Shown here piece by piece: positions 10,961-22,269 of a stretch of 64,000 nt of DNA. The position numbers and the translations under genes were made by a program. Where the stretch lies: the NCBI GenBank assembly GCA_949361645.1, contig OX442415.1, positions 13,929,235 through 13,993,234 on the forward strand. Reading direction: 5' to 3'. How positions within the stretch are numbered: position 1 is the stretch's first letter; each line of letters opens with the position of its first letter. Below the pieces are notes generated by a model. The model was given only the letters and a program-made list of their open reading frames with translations. It was not told the origin of the DNA and searched no databases. The DNA comes from Spongilla lacustris (Eukaryota; Porifera; Demospongiae; Spongillida; Spongillidae).

Positions 10961-12718
10961 CTATGGTTGGCGTCCACACGAGGCAGCTGGTACCTGGAGG
11001 TGGATGCGATGCCACGAGTTAGCCAGCACCCCGCGCAAGTTCCAGATTGGGGCTGGGAGCTCTGGCTGAGTGGAGTAGGACCTATCCACGGCTCTGCAGC
11101 ACACCTCCAAATGCTGCCCCCCTCCTCCTCCTCCTCCTCTCACCTCACATTCCCGGGCTGTTCCCGCCACTGCTGGAAGGGGCACCTTGGCCTCCCATAG
11201 TACCCAGGCCCAGGCCTGGTAAGGGTCCTGGCGTGCCCCCTCGTCGTGGAGCGTGGCCTCATGCCATGTCTTGCCCCCGTCCGCAGACACGTCCACCCTG
11301 ATGATGCCACGCCCACCTCCGCTGTAGGCGTACCCCTTCAGCGTGACATCGCTGGCGCCGAGGGGGACAGAGGACCCATCCAGGGGGCTGCAAATGGCAG
11401 ACTGGATGGGGGTCTCCTGGATAGCCGGCGCCTTGGAGAAGTCGACGTTGTCCCAATCCACCGAGGGAGAGAAGGACTTGTAATCCTTTTGCTGCCAAAA
11501 TCCGCCATACTCCTCCTTCCTGGTCCTCACCCTGGTCAGCCACTTCACATTTCTGGCCCCCGTGACCCCGGGGACCACCGCCCTCAGGGGGTAGCCGTGG
11601 TCCCGCGTGAGGTCCTCGCCGTTCATGGAGTAGGCCAGGAGGCAGTCCCCGTGCGGGTCCAGGGCCTTGCGGGCCGGAATGGAGGCTCCGTAGCACTCGC
11701 CCGTGACCGAGTTACGGTCCAGGCCCTCGAGGTGGACGTGGCCCTCGTACTCGGGGTCCTCCAGGCCCGCGTGGAACAGGACGTCCCTCAGCCGCACCCC
11801 CTTCCACTCGGCGGTCCCGATGGCCCCCACGGACCACGGTAGGCCCTTGATGGGTTTGACCGCCTGGAGGTCGGAGCGGCGGTTTCCCGTGCACTGGATG
11901 GTCGAGACGACGCTGTGCTGCTCGAACTTGGTCTTGAGGTCGTCGAGGGTGAGGCGGGTCGGTGCTATGCCGTCGACGTCCACCTCCAGGACGTACTCAC
12001 TGGCGACCACCTCAGGGACGGGGAGATGGTTGCGGACGAAGAAGATGTCTTTGGGAGTGATGTGTCCGTCGACCAGGAGGGGGGCCGGGGTCTCCGCGTT
12101 GAAAGGTTCACTCGTGTTCACTTTCAAAACGGGCGAGCGGGAAGGGTCGTTCGCGTACGGACCCTCCTTGTTGGCGGACGAAGTCATGTGACGCTTAGCC
12201 CTGTCCTCGGCGCTGACGTTGCCGATCCTCATTCCCTCGAGGAGGGCGAATGTTTCGTCGGTGGCGTGGACAGCGAAGACTTCCCAGAAGGGGTCTATCG
12301 CTTTGCCCTTCGCCAGAAGGATCTTCTCGTCTCCACCCGGATGCTGACTCGCGAACTCCGTGATGTCGTACACGCCGTCCTTGTATGTGACCCATATGCC
12401 ACTGTCTGGCGTCACGTGCTTCGATACCTCTTCGAGGGAGTAGTCGGGTAGACCTTCCACTACTGCGCCCGGATCGGTCGCCTTGTGCGGCGGCTGTTCC
12501 GCGCAAGCAGCGCTCTGTCCGTTGAACTGTCTCGTGTACAACACCACCCCCGCGAGAGCTATCGCCCCGCCTCCGACTGCCCACGTGGTACTCGCCAAGG
12601 TCCTACGTTGGCTTCGCGTAGAGATGAGACGAGCGCTGTAGGGTGAGATCGAGGGCCTGGATACAAGACGTCCTGCAGGACAAAACAATCTTCTAACGCA
12701 CTGCATTTTTGAAATCAC
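10961..12718 (-). CDS. SUOX: Sulfite oxidase, mitochondrial, intronless
   Basis: Oxidises sulfite to sulfate in the mitochondrial intermembrane space, last step of sulfur amino-acid breakdown, using a molybdopterin cofactor and a b5-type haem. The 585-residue frame has the full animal architecture. An Arg/Ser-rich presequence and a hydrophobic stretch (about 46-62) precede a cytochrome b5 domain with haem ligands His126 (HPGG) and His151 (VFAVH). A Mo-cofactor domain follows with QCTGNRRSD (Cys276 as Mo ligand). The C-terminal dimerisation domain ends APIWNLRGVLANSWHRIH. Length is slightly above the human enzyme (about 545). A run of seven glycines from a GGA/GGG tract lies in the dimerisation domain where relatives have a short loop. 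Start: the ATG at 12718, with a second Met at codon 5. Its GC-rich codons differ sharply from the AT-rich transposase downstream of its 5' end. Confidence 0.95.
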   Translation of the reverse strand: MISKMQCVRRLFCPAGRLVSRPSISPYSARLISTRSQRRTLASTTWAVGGGAIALAGVVLYTRQFNGQSAACAEQPPHKATDPGAVVEGLPDYSLEEVSKHVTPDSGIWVTYKDGVYDITEFASQHPGGDEKILLAKGKAIDPFWEVFAVHATDETFALLEGMRIGNVSAEDRAKRHMTSSANKEGPYANDPSRSPVLKVNTSEPFNAETPAPLLVDGHITPKDIFFVRNHLPVPEVVASEYVLEVDVDGIAPTRLTLDDLKTKFEQHSVVSTIQCTGNRRSDLQAVKPIKGLPWSVGAIGTAEWKGVRLRDVLFHAGLEDPEYEGHVHLEGLDRNSVTGECYGASIPARKALDPHGDCLLAYSMNGEDLTRDHGYPLRAVVPGVTGARNVKWLTRVRTRKEEYGGFWQQKDYKSFSPSVDWDNVDFSKAPAIQETPIQSAICSPLDGSSVPLGASDVTLKGYAYSGGGRGIIRVDVSADGGKTWHEATLHDEGARQDPYQAWAWVLWEAKVPLPAVAGTARECEVRGGGGGGGQHLEVCCRAVDRSYSTQPELPAPIWNLRGVLANSWHRIHLQVPAASCGRQP

Positions 12719-14315
12719 GTGCCCTTGTGTACAACTCGTTAAGTAATATACCGCTACTAGTAAATTAATCCTCCTGGCTAATTTTTATGCTACGGTACCT
12801 ACATATGCAGTATTGCATGTAATATGCACATGTATTATATAGGATTCAAACCCTTCTAACTATGCATACGCGATAGGCATTAGTTGGGCACGAAGGTCGG
12901 GCTACGCCCAACTACGCTTGAATGTAAACAACCAATCCTATCATATCTACATCATCGCTTGACCACATCCGATGATTATCAAATTTATTGGAGTTATGGC
13001 GGCAGTACAGTTTGGGCCCCTTTTTAGTGTTGAGGAGACGTTTTGTTTACTAGGATACTGCCAGCCCACACCAATTGCTTGCTCGGCAAGATTTGGATCC
13101 TGCGATTCTTGCGAAGATAGGGTTGGACAAAACCTATATGTCACACAGTTGTGCTACTAAGCCTTAGGTAAATAACGACGTCGACGACATAAAAAAGGCG
13201 GAACGATGTGTCATTTTGAAGATCAATTTAACCTGTCTAATAGTAGCAGTATCGACCACAGGCGTGTCACGTGTGCATGCCACTCAGTACGACAGGTTTG
13301 AAAAGAACTAACTCGCGCTAAAATCGCCTCCTTCTGTTTGTCCTTCAATGTTTCCACTCTCAGCTCTCAGTCTGTCATCGCGAAACGCACAGCGCGTTTG
13401 ACAGTATCCACTCAGCGTGGGTCTGGGTCGAGCTAATTGCAATTTACAGTTTATGTACTACGTCATAATTAAATTGCGCACGTGTTATACATTGGCGATA
13501 AACATTGCGTCATATTGGTCTGGAAACGAGACTAGTTTACATATAAAACAGGTTCCGGCAAAGGGTATAATTAGGTACTTCAATAAATTGCGTTTGCGTG
13601 GGCGGAAGCAGGTGATCTATAATACGTCAAAAATTGTGACCGTAATTTCGATTACTCGACGAGTGGCTTAAGAAGACGCGCGCTTTGAAAAGTTGTTTGG
13701 AAGGTATTTAACACTTTATTAGTAGATTTCAGAAGAAAAGGGGTTGCACAGTACACTAATGGTGTCTAAATGTTAGCTAGCATACGGCGTTATTTTGTGT
13801 GCCTCGTTGATTTCTATGGTGATCTATCGCGATTAGTTATTCCCTAGTTTGTTAAGGCACTAACTTGAGAAAGCGTTTTCCATGTTTACTAGGTCCTAGT
13901 CTATATCAGGATACAATTTCATGAGCTTTGGATGGTGCACAAGGATTCATTTATCGCCGCAGGCGTTTACTGTTGGATTGCTATAGCTTTACATAATGTT
14001 GCTTAAACTGGTATTTATATGTTATTGCCCTGAGAATTAGACTTGTCTTTTGTATTTTCAATGCACAGACAATCTATTTCTGTTTATGTGGCAAAGAAGT
14101 TTGTGATGTTCTATTTAATACACACCGAATCCGTCAAGGCACGCGTTATACATAGAAAATATTATACAGCATGGACCCTCATGTAATTAAAAACAGCTGT
14201 ATTATCAATATGTGATGGTGCACACACAGCGTATTTTTCAAGACAGAAAAATGTTAGTATATCCTAGCTATGCATTAACATTGAGAAATGCATTCTATTT
14301 GTATTGTTGTTTAGA
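12719..14315. other. Intergenic: sulfite oxidase upstream region and 5' flank of the transposase-like element
   Basis: No coding signal found. At 12885-12925 lies a short inverted repeat AGTTGGGC...GCCCAACT around GGTCGGGCTAC. A related word occurs in the opposite sense near 63670-63700 (TAGCCCGACCGGCTACGCCC). No terminal inverted repeat of the downstream element was recognised. Confidence 0.4.
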
Positions 14316-15938
14316 ATGAGGACTGCTAATGATCTGAGGAACCATCTTTTAATGTTCAAAAATGATATTGATGAGCATTACAAACTGCTTGTTCCTGAAA
14401 TAAGGAATGGATTAGTGCTATACATTAATATTGACCTGGCAAGTCTTAACAAGCTGTTAACAGTGAGGTTGGTTTCAAAGCTGGTACCAAATGATGATGC
14501 AAACTTAAAGGCATTATCCCAGTCCATTACACGTTTATTAGCATCAGTGAAGGACATGAAGAAATGTCTTAGTAGAACTTGGGATAACTTAGTATCATTT
14601 TTGAATCAGAAATTCACAGTGCCTTTGAACTCATCAAGTACTTTGCATGTATTGTCATTGCCACACTATACTAGTGGTGAAGGTGGACACACCTCATGTC
14701 CAGTATCTAACACTTTAATTTCCGATTGTCATAAATGTGCTAACAGAAGAATAGCTCTTAGAAGAATGTTTGCTTCTAAGGTTTCTCTTAAGGCGAAGCT
14801 TTTGAATAAGCATAGCACTAATAATAAACGACTAAGTCAAGCCTTAAGTAGGAAGAAAGCAATTGAAGCTGTGATTCGTTCCAAATTAACAGCTGCAAAG
14901 AAGAAGATAAATGCAAAAGATACACTCATTAGGAAGTTAAAAAATGATAATGTAGTATTGAAACATGGAAGCAGTCAATCCGAAGTAAGAAGTCTGAGAA
15001 GATTGCTGGCTGTTATAAGATCTAAGTTCAGGAAGTTTAAGATATCTCATACACATTTGGTACAAGTATTGAAAAGAGAGAATAATGTATTAAGACATCA
15101 AGTGCACAATCTTAAAGCTGATAATGATATACTTCAATCGGAGTACAATTCTGACGTTTTAATGCAAACAGAGCCAAAATACATAGACACTAAATCTGAT
15201 GGGAAATCCTATAGTACATCATGCCGCAAAGCCATTTACTACTGCCTGGAATATCATGTACCCGTAACCTGCATATGCCCCGTTATTGAAGTGATTTTAA
15301 ATCAAATGGCGGGTTTGAAAGTTACTTCTCTCCCTGAACCATCTACGGTAAGTTATTTAGCATATGAACTTGGAGTACTAAGTGATTTGCAAGTTGGTGA
15401 AATAATGTATAATGGTAATAATATAACACTTTCGTGGGACTCTACAACCATTAATGGAGAACATATAAATGAAGTACATATAAGTGTTTCTTTAGTACCA
15501 CCAAAATCATATGTGTTAAGCTTAAGATCCCTCGCCGGAGGTACAACTGAAGACTACATGTCTCATATTTGTGATTCCATAAACTCTATTATTACTACAT
15601 ATGCCGCATATCATGGAGTAGACTATCTTCATGCCAAGTCCAGGATTATTAAGCATTTGAAGAACACCCTCAGTGACAGAGTTGCAGTAAATCACTGTGT
15701 AGTGCAACAGCTAGAATCAGCATTTGAAGTAGAATTATTAGAACTAAAGTGCAATATTCATCCTCTTGATGGGATTGCAAAGAAGTGTACGAACATTTTA
15801 AAGGTATATGACAATCAAAATAATGTTACAAGCGACACATTTGGCAGGGACTGCTGTGCTGTTAATTTTATTATTGCTATGAACAAAATGAGATTTAAGC
15901 AAGGAAAGGGAGACCCATCTGGTTTTACGACAAAATAA
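14316..15938 (+). CDS. Transposase-like protein, N-terminal part (coiled coil plus RNase H-like motifs)
   Basis: Single open frame from ATG 14316 (preceded by a TTTAG acceptor-like sequence; frame closed by TAG at 14265). Residues about 150-290 are Lys/Arg-rich with heptad spacing, a likely coiled coil, preceded by CHKCANRR. After it come motifs in the order expected of an RNase H-fold DDE transposase: LSWDST (first Asp), LAGGTTEDYMSHICDSI, LSDRVAVN (second Asp) and CNIHPLDGIAKKC. The arrangement resembles uncharacterised repeat-encoded proteins of cnidarian and sponge genomes and, loosely, hAT-type cores. The frame ends at TAA 15936-15938, where a +1 shift continues the protein in the next ORF. 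AT-rich codon use sets it apart from host genes. Family assignment is inference. Confidence 0.6.
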   Translation: MRTANDLRNHLLMFKNDIDEHYKLLVPEIRNGLVLYINIDLASLNKLLTVRLVSKLVPNDDANLKALSQSITRLLASVKDMKKCLSRTWDNLVSFLNQKFTVPLNSSSTLHVLSLPHYTSGEGGHTSCPVSNTLISDCHKCANRRIALRRMFASKVSLKAKLLNKHSTNNKRLSQALSRKKAIEAVIRSKLTAAKKKINAKDTLIRKLKNDNVVLKHGSSQSEVRSLRRLLAVIRSKFRKFKISHTHLVQVLKRENNVLRHQVHNLKADNDILQSEYNSDVLMQTEPKYIDTKSDGKSYSTSCRKAIYYCLEYHVPVTCICPVIEVILNQMAGLKVTSLPEPSTVSYLAYELGVLSDLQVGEIMYNGNNITLSWDSTTINGEHINEVHISVSLVPPKSYVLSLRSLAGGTTEDYMSHICDSINSIITTYAAYHGVDYLHAKSRIIKHLKNTLSDRVAVNHCVVQQLESAFEVELLELKCNIHPLDGIAKKCTNILKVYDNQNNVTSDTFGRDCCAVNFIIAMNKMRFKQGKGDPSGFTTK

Positions 15939-17160
15939 TATCAAACAAAGTATTATAATTCGGTATGTTGGTAATCGTTTTCACGTACTGTTTCATCTTG
16001 CCGGTGTTTTGTATTATCTAAGAACAATGCTAGTGATATATTTGGAAAAAAGTTGTAATAATAATACAACTTTACGAACATCACTGGTGAAAGACTTGAG
16101 AAACATTAACATTTTATTACAATTGCGTGCACTTGGAATCATAGGGAAAATGGTCACAGGACCATGGATGCATGAACTATATACTAATTCAGGTATTTCA
16201 AACCTTGATAGCATAAACTATATAAAAATGTGTTTAGAGAACCTGAATGCATTAAAAGAAAACCCTTTAATGATGTTGCAGGCAAACACTGATACGTTTG
16301 GTGTATCCTTGGATGTAGGTTCTGATGCTGTGTTAAATGAACTTCAAAATTCTGCCACAACTGAGCAAGATAAGTTGGTATTAAACGATATTCTAGTACA
16401 GCTACTTGAAGGTGTAATATGTGTAATAAAGAAACAGTTGCATGACTACCTAGAAGGTACGTTAACGAATCTATCACCATCCATTGTCCATCAAGCATCA
16501 TCAGCACCAGTCCACAATATGTTTGCTGAACATACCCTTGGCATGGCTGACTACCTTTATAGAAAAGCTTCTAACATTAAAGTAGGGTTCCTTGATGGAA
16601 AAGTGAAATGTAAAATTAATGGAACAATGCAGTGGCTGTGTGCACATTCTCAGGACAAGCAAGAAGATATAGTCAAATTTTGCATCAGACAAGGTCAGAG
16701 AGTGAAGTTAGTTAATAAACAACATGAACACAATGTTTCTATATTACAAGATCAGAGAATTAAAGTTAAGATTCAAAAGAAGGATCGCGAGAACAGTTTA
16801 AGGAGGAAGATAGAAAAGAAGTTGCAATGTGTTGCAGAAAAGGAATTAGATTTATCAAATGAGTTTCAAGATATTTCAGAGTGTAAAAAGAATGTAATAT
16901 TAAGCGTTTTATCAAATGAGTCTGTTTTGAATGGTTTGTATTTTGAACAGCTGTGGTACGTTGATAACCAGAATGTGCTTTACAATGGACACATCATATG
17001 TGTAAAGCAATCCAAGAAGTCTCAAGTTCCTAAAGTAGTTATTACATACTGGAAGAATGATGAATGCGAAGAAGAAGGAGATAATGTTACATTAACATTA
17101 TACGGGCTATTAGCTGATTATATCATGGGAGACCTAAATTTAGATGTAATGTTAACTTAA
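15939..17160 (+). pseudogene. Transposase-like protein, C-terminal part, separated by a frameshift
   Basis: The frame is open from before the first ORF's stop (reading from about 15901) to TAA 17158-17160. It starts with NRFHVLFHLAG immediately after the break, then a helical region, APVHNMFAEHTLGMADY, INGTMQWLCAH and a Lys/Arg-rich coiled coil. The absence of an ATG at the junction, and the way the sense continues across it, indicate that 14316-15938 and this ORF were one protein of about 945 residues. Only one lesion separates them, so this is a young inactivation, a base-call error or translational frameshifting. The last 100 residues carry no motif I recognise. Confidence 0.6.
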
Positions 17161-17800
17161 CCTTATTAACCTTGAAAAGTGTATATATCTTCTATTTTAT
17201 GCAATTATGGCATCAATACTTTCACGGGAACTGCATGGAGAAGTCAAGCGGTCACAGTTTTTTATATCGCGGTCCATTGACATTGTTAGTTACCAGTGAC
17301 GCAATGTTTGAAATGCTATAACTTTTGAAGTAGCAATCTGATTTCCGTGGCAAAAGCATATTTTTGATGCATTTAATTTGCTCTGTTAGGCTATGTATAA
17401 AAGTTTAAGTTATATAAATTTTCAAAAATTTATTGAAGTACCTAGTATAATCTATTTGCAATGTCCAATTAAAGCGTTGGCAAATGTGTTTGCACATGAT
17501 GTACTTACAAGCTTTTAAAGCTATATACAAGCGTATGTAGCCTTGAAACAGCATGCAGAAAATACTTGTATGTGCCGTGCCTAGCAGTGCTAGCACATTA
17601 TAACGCTAATTAGAGAGTACCTTTATCTTCGAGCGGCGCTACTGTTTAGTTGAGATTCTTTCATGGACAATGCAATACTAGCTACTACGAATTTGAATTC
17701 TGTAATTTTTAACCGATGCCCAAGCCAAGGTACTTATTAAAACAAAACAAAACAAGGTTTTCGTTTCATGCTTAGTCCCCAGGTTATTTTTACTGACTAC
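17161..17800. other. 3' flank of the transposase-like gene, no gene seen
   Basis: AT-rich, without coding signal. Right-hand inverted repeat of the element not identified by eye. Confidence 0.35.
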
Positions 17801-17807
17801 GGTTACT

Positions 17808-19371
17808 CAGCTTCCCGTAGCCAGGTTTTGTATTGGGGGGGGGGGGGGGGGGGGGGGGGGTGGGGGATGCAAAGTATGGTTCAGTGCCTGTGGACTCAAG
17901 GGTATGGCCATGGCGAATGAATGGGGTAGGCCTACCCTTGAATTCTAGTGCACAGATGAAAAGTTACAGGGTTTTTTTATTTTTTATATACGTGAACTAT
18001 AGTTGGATTATGCATCTTGCGGATTATACTGCAATAAGCATTTGGGTGGTTTTTTTTACTCTCTGATAACCTTTGTAATTTCATTACAATCAGATACCTG
18101 CATGCATGCAATGTCATTTAAAAACTATATATGCGGTGAATTAGATACATTCTTCATATCTTGGGTGAAGCGATGCAAACATGTCAATAACACTTTTAAC
18201 ATTGATCTTGCTGTTCGTAATGAATGTGCAGCAATGCAAGATTGGCCAGACGTTCTTTCCCCGTTGATGCATGATCTCATGTAATTGTTTAGACGTCTGA
18301 GAGCACTGGCGTTCTCACGATGTAACTGGAACAGTGCAAGCAAGTTGCAGCCGCTTTTTATGCTGATAATGGCGATGAAGGTAATTTTTCATATGGGACA
18401 TCACTGTATTTTGACTTCCATCGCATTACTTCTAGCTCCAGAAGCTCAGGGGATAGAAGGTCAATGATATACTTCACACTAGATGAAAAATTGAATTTAC
18501 AATGTATTTACTATTACTCACATGTGGTGGTGTAAAAGTGTTAGTAAATATGGTGTATGTGACATCAAACCATAGTAAATATGAAGCTCTCATTTACTGC
18601 AGCGGAAATGTCATATGTAACCATATTTATCAACACATTTACACCACATTTGATTGATAGTAAATACATAGTAAATCCAACTTTTCAATTCTAGACAGAT
18701 TTTATTTTATTTTTAGAGAGATCTAACATATTAGACAGAATTGATTTCCTTTGAATGCATTACAGATGGTACAGAATCAGAAGAATTAAATATTGCTCTG
18801 ATGCTGCTGCCTTGCAGCAATGCGAGGCAGCAGACACTGAGCTTCCAACTTTCTCGACCATTCTACATGAATGATTGTTTGGCACTCAAGCTTGTAGAGA
18901 CTCTCAATCATTTCATAAGCATCTACAATATCAAGGGCACTATTCTGAAGTTTGACTGTAATACCAGAAAGGTGGGACAGGTACTTGTAAATAGACATGA
19001 AGACGACAATAAAATCAAATTTGGTATATCTTCTGAGCTTCACTTCTTGCAAGTAGGTTGTGTATTTGCCGTTGCTATGGTTGGCAGCTGCTGAACGATG
19101 TTTGGGCTAGGCGGTTTGCTGTCAGTGAACAGCTGTACCGTCGCTATACAAGTGATGTGTTACATGTAGCTAATTGCAGCTAAGGTTCCATGCTCCTGCT
19201 GCTGGCTGGACTCCATTGAACAACAGTTAGCAACGGTCAAGTTTTTATGACAACAAATTGTTGTGCATGCATGCAATCTATACACTATATAAGTGTATAG
19301 ATCATACAACAATATCGTAAACGTGCTTGTAACAGAATTCATATCCGACCGAGCGGACCTTATATCCAGCG

Positions 19372-19408
<37 letters not shown>

Positions 19409-19438
19409 GCAATTGCATGCACCCCTGGCTACGGGCCT
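17808..19438. mobile_element. Possible element bounded by CCCGTAGCCAGG inverted ends and long G runs
   Basis: CAGCTTCCCGTAGCCAGG at 17808-17825 is matched in reverse by CCTGGCTACGGGCCTG at 19425-19440. A G run lies just inside each end (about G25 from 17837, about G35 from 19373). No matching target duplication was found, so the two ends could belong to different copies. The interior holds an unrecognised frame (18741-19094) and the hairpin MITE below. Confidence 0.4.
18479..18694. mobile_element. Small hairpin MITE, about 216 bp
   Basis: The two halves are inverted copies: CTAGATGAAAAATTG at the left end against CAACTTTTCAATTCTAG at the right, followed inward by ATGTATTTACTA / TAGTAAATACAT and GTGGTGTAAA / TTTACACCAC. 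It may be flanked by TA. Non-coding. Confidence 0.7.
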
Positions 19439-20040
19439 GATGTGAACAATCTCATAAATTATTCTTGCGGTTGGACGAAGTGAATTGGACATGCAGTTTC
19501 CAACTGTTAATTGCAGTAGCCACATGAATCGAAGTTATTCTGAGCGTCGTGCACGTGAAGCAAGTTATGTTGCATGGTTTTGTATGAGTTGAGTTTGTTG
19601 TGTTTTCTCTCACACTCAGATCAAGTGCAGGTTGTCTGGATAGTTTGTTTTCAGCAGAGGAAGTGATGTCGAAAAGGATGTGAACACTACATGCACATGT
19701 TCTGGCCGGCAGCTGTCGTGCGTTGTCAAGCTGTGGTCGTTGTGTGTTGTATTGTGTTTTCAGGCTGTAGCGGTGGTGTGTTGGTCCTTCAGTCTATATT
19801 TTGTCTTGTGCATGTGCGTGTTAAAAAAAAGCATGCTGCCACTGCACAAAGATTAAATTCATGTCGATGGGAAGGCGTGGGCGTACAGATTTAAGGAGTG
19901 TATTGACTTTCAAAACTGCTCATAATGTTACAATAGGATTTGTACTAGATGGGAACTGAAAAATTTTAGCGCATATCCAGAAAAAAGCGGTCAAAAGTCA
20001 GAAGTAATTAATTCGCGGTTTGCGAATCAACGAATATTCC

Positions 20041-20367
20041 CGTATATCTTCCCATCAAGGTACTTCAATACCAAGCACGCCAGATTTAAAGCATTTGCCA
20101 AATGAGTTTGTTAGTACACTACATTTGCCATGATTTTTAGTGGGGTCGCCGTATTTTTCCTATTTAAGGTAGCACTTCCCTAGGAGTGTCCTCGATGTAT
20201 GGTTAATTCCTAGGGAAGCGACGTCTTAAATAGGAAAAATACAGCGACCCCACTAAAAATCATGGCAGATGTAGTGTACTAACAACCCCATTTGGCAAAT
20301 GCTGCATGAGAAAAATCTGGCATGCTTGGTATTGAAGTACCCATACATGTCTATGGGAAGATATACG
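20041..20367. mobile_element. Long palindromic (foldback) element, about 327 bp
   Basis: A left arm of about 145 bp (20041-20184) is repeated in reverse complement at 20208-20367, with a loop of about 23 bp. Arm landmarks: TTTTTAGTGGGGTCGC / GCGACCCCACTAAAAA, TATCTTCCCAT / ATGGGAAGATA, and TTCCCTAGGA / TCCTAGGGAA at the centre. No ORF. Confidence 0.85.
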
Positions 20368-20506
20368 TTGATTTTATGAGCTCGAGTTATTAGTTCACCA
20401 TACCTGAACATACCTGAAATCATTATTTAATCTTATGAACATACATACTTGTGTGTACCCTACACTTACATGTAGTTATGTTCTGGCAAGATCATATTGA
20501 ACAGTA

Positions 20507-21462
20507 GGGGAGGAGTGGGTTAGTTGAGCCACTGGGTTAGTTGAGCCACCCCCTGTTTTAGTGTCATGAAGAAACTTAATTGAATTTAACATATATTGGC
20601 ATTAAGTGTTATGACTAGCTTTTTGTCCTACTTTAGGATTTTGTTTCAGTATTCATCAGAATATGAAATTCAAAAATAAGAATTTTGATGATCAAAGTGA
20701 AATTCTGTTTTTACGGTTTGTGCCCTCATAATTTCAACACAATGACTATGTTCTTGTTTCAGTCTTGGGTGATTGAAAGTACATGTATGCAGCTATATTT
20801 AGGTTTATAATGAATTCTATACTTTGCTTCCTTTTTATACAACTTGGGTAGTTACAGGAAAAGTTAGTAGTGGGGTTAGTTGAGCCATTTGCAAAGGGGG
20901 TTAGTTGAGCCATACACTTAAGCTGCAATTGTATGGCATTAAAATGATTTTTTGATTCACGTAACAGAAATAGTGAGCTATGCTTATTTGGCTATGCAGC
21001 TATCTCAGAAGCATTTTGTTTTTATTTCTAAAAGGAAAAATGGCTATGAATCACGTTAAAAACACTTGCAGATCAATTTCAAGAGCTCTCATTGAAAAAG
21101 TGTCATGCATTAGTGTTTGAATTTGCTTTGATCAATGATTTGACAACGTAAGGCCTAGGCCTACTTATGTTAGTAATTATTGTGCAATGCAACTAACTTT
21201 GGCTGAAGGCAGCATATGGCTGAACTGACCCATGTACCTGGCACAACTAACCCACTTGGCTGGGTTAGTTGTGCCATTTGACACCTGTTGATTTTTAATA
21301 ATGTCCCTATTCTCACGTACATCCCCAGTCTCTAACATTCCTACTACATGTACCCAAGTGATGCCCCTTTACATCAGACTTTTAACCTCTGCTTAATACC
21401 AAACCTCAGAGGCAGTATAAACCAAAACCTAAAAAGTGGCTCAACTAACCCACTCCTCCCCT
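20507..21462. mobile_element. Inverted-repeat DNA element flanked by TA, about 0.95 kb
   Basis: GGGGAGGAGTGGGTTAGTTG at 20507 is matched by its reverse complement ending at 21461-21462, and both ends abut TA, as in Tc1/mariner-type insertions. The 14-mer GGTTAGTTGAGCCA recurs inside (20519, 20534, 20875, 20899), with GTTAGTTGTGCCAT near 21265. No transposase ORF, so it is non-autonomous. Confidence 0.75.
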
Positions 21463-22269
21463 ACAAACAGCTGCAGTTTATATAAACCGTCACAACTTTT
21501 TCTACAATCATGCATACCATTCACTCAAAAGGCAGTGTTTAGATGCATCTAAACAGTTATGAATATATATAGTGAGTATAATACCCAGCCAAAGTTCATC
21601 ATAGAAATATATGTATTTTAAAATGATCAACTAGGGAAGCCATATAAGACAGAGGAACTTTGAACAATTCACGCAGACAATACTTAACCTCTGCTCTAGT
21701 ATAAATTCATTTTCTCTGTCTGCCCTTTAATTTAAAAAACTACTTGTCTTTCATTGACATGTGCTTGCCATATGAGAAAAGTCTAGGTCCATTGATTCAT
21801 CAGACTAGATGGACACTTCAGACTATGTATATGAGATATGATCCAAGGAAGACTTTTTGTATCATATTTAGATAATTGCAATAATGTTCACTCCGTAGAA
21901 TAGGGTTATGTAGAGGAACACCTCAAATGTTGTGGGCTAATATGGCTACTTTCCAACTGCATCAAAAACCTGGGTGATTGTAAAGAAAGAGCAATTTGAA
22001 GAAGCACAAACTACACATGTATGTATTTGAAGTGGTGTTATGTCACCCAAGATCAAAGGGTATAGCAATATATCTGGGAGCAACTCTTGGTACCCAAACC
22101 TTCACTGAGAGCTTTGTTTTCTGAGAAACTCCCTGCCTTCACAGTTAGCCAACCTCATGCCTCCTATGTATGCTATACTCGTGGACTATCCAGCAAATCG
22201 ACCTTTCTCTGCATACAGGACAATTCCAAACGCAAGTAACCCTTTTCTTCAACTGAAAGAATTAAGCTA

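Noticed and set aside
11246..11842. Long plus-strand ORFs opposite sulfite oxidase
   Set aside because: GC-rich shadows of the minus-strand gene; no independent motif.
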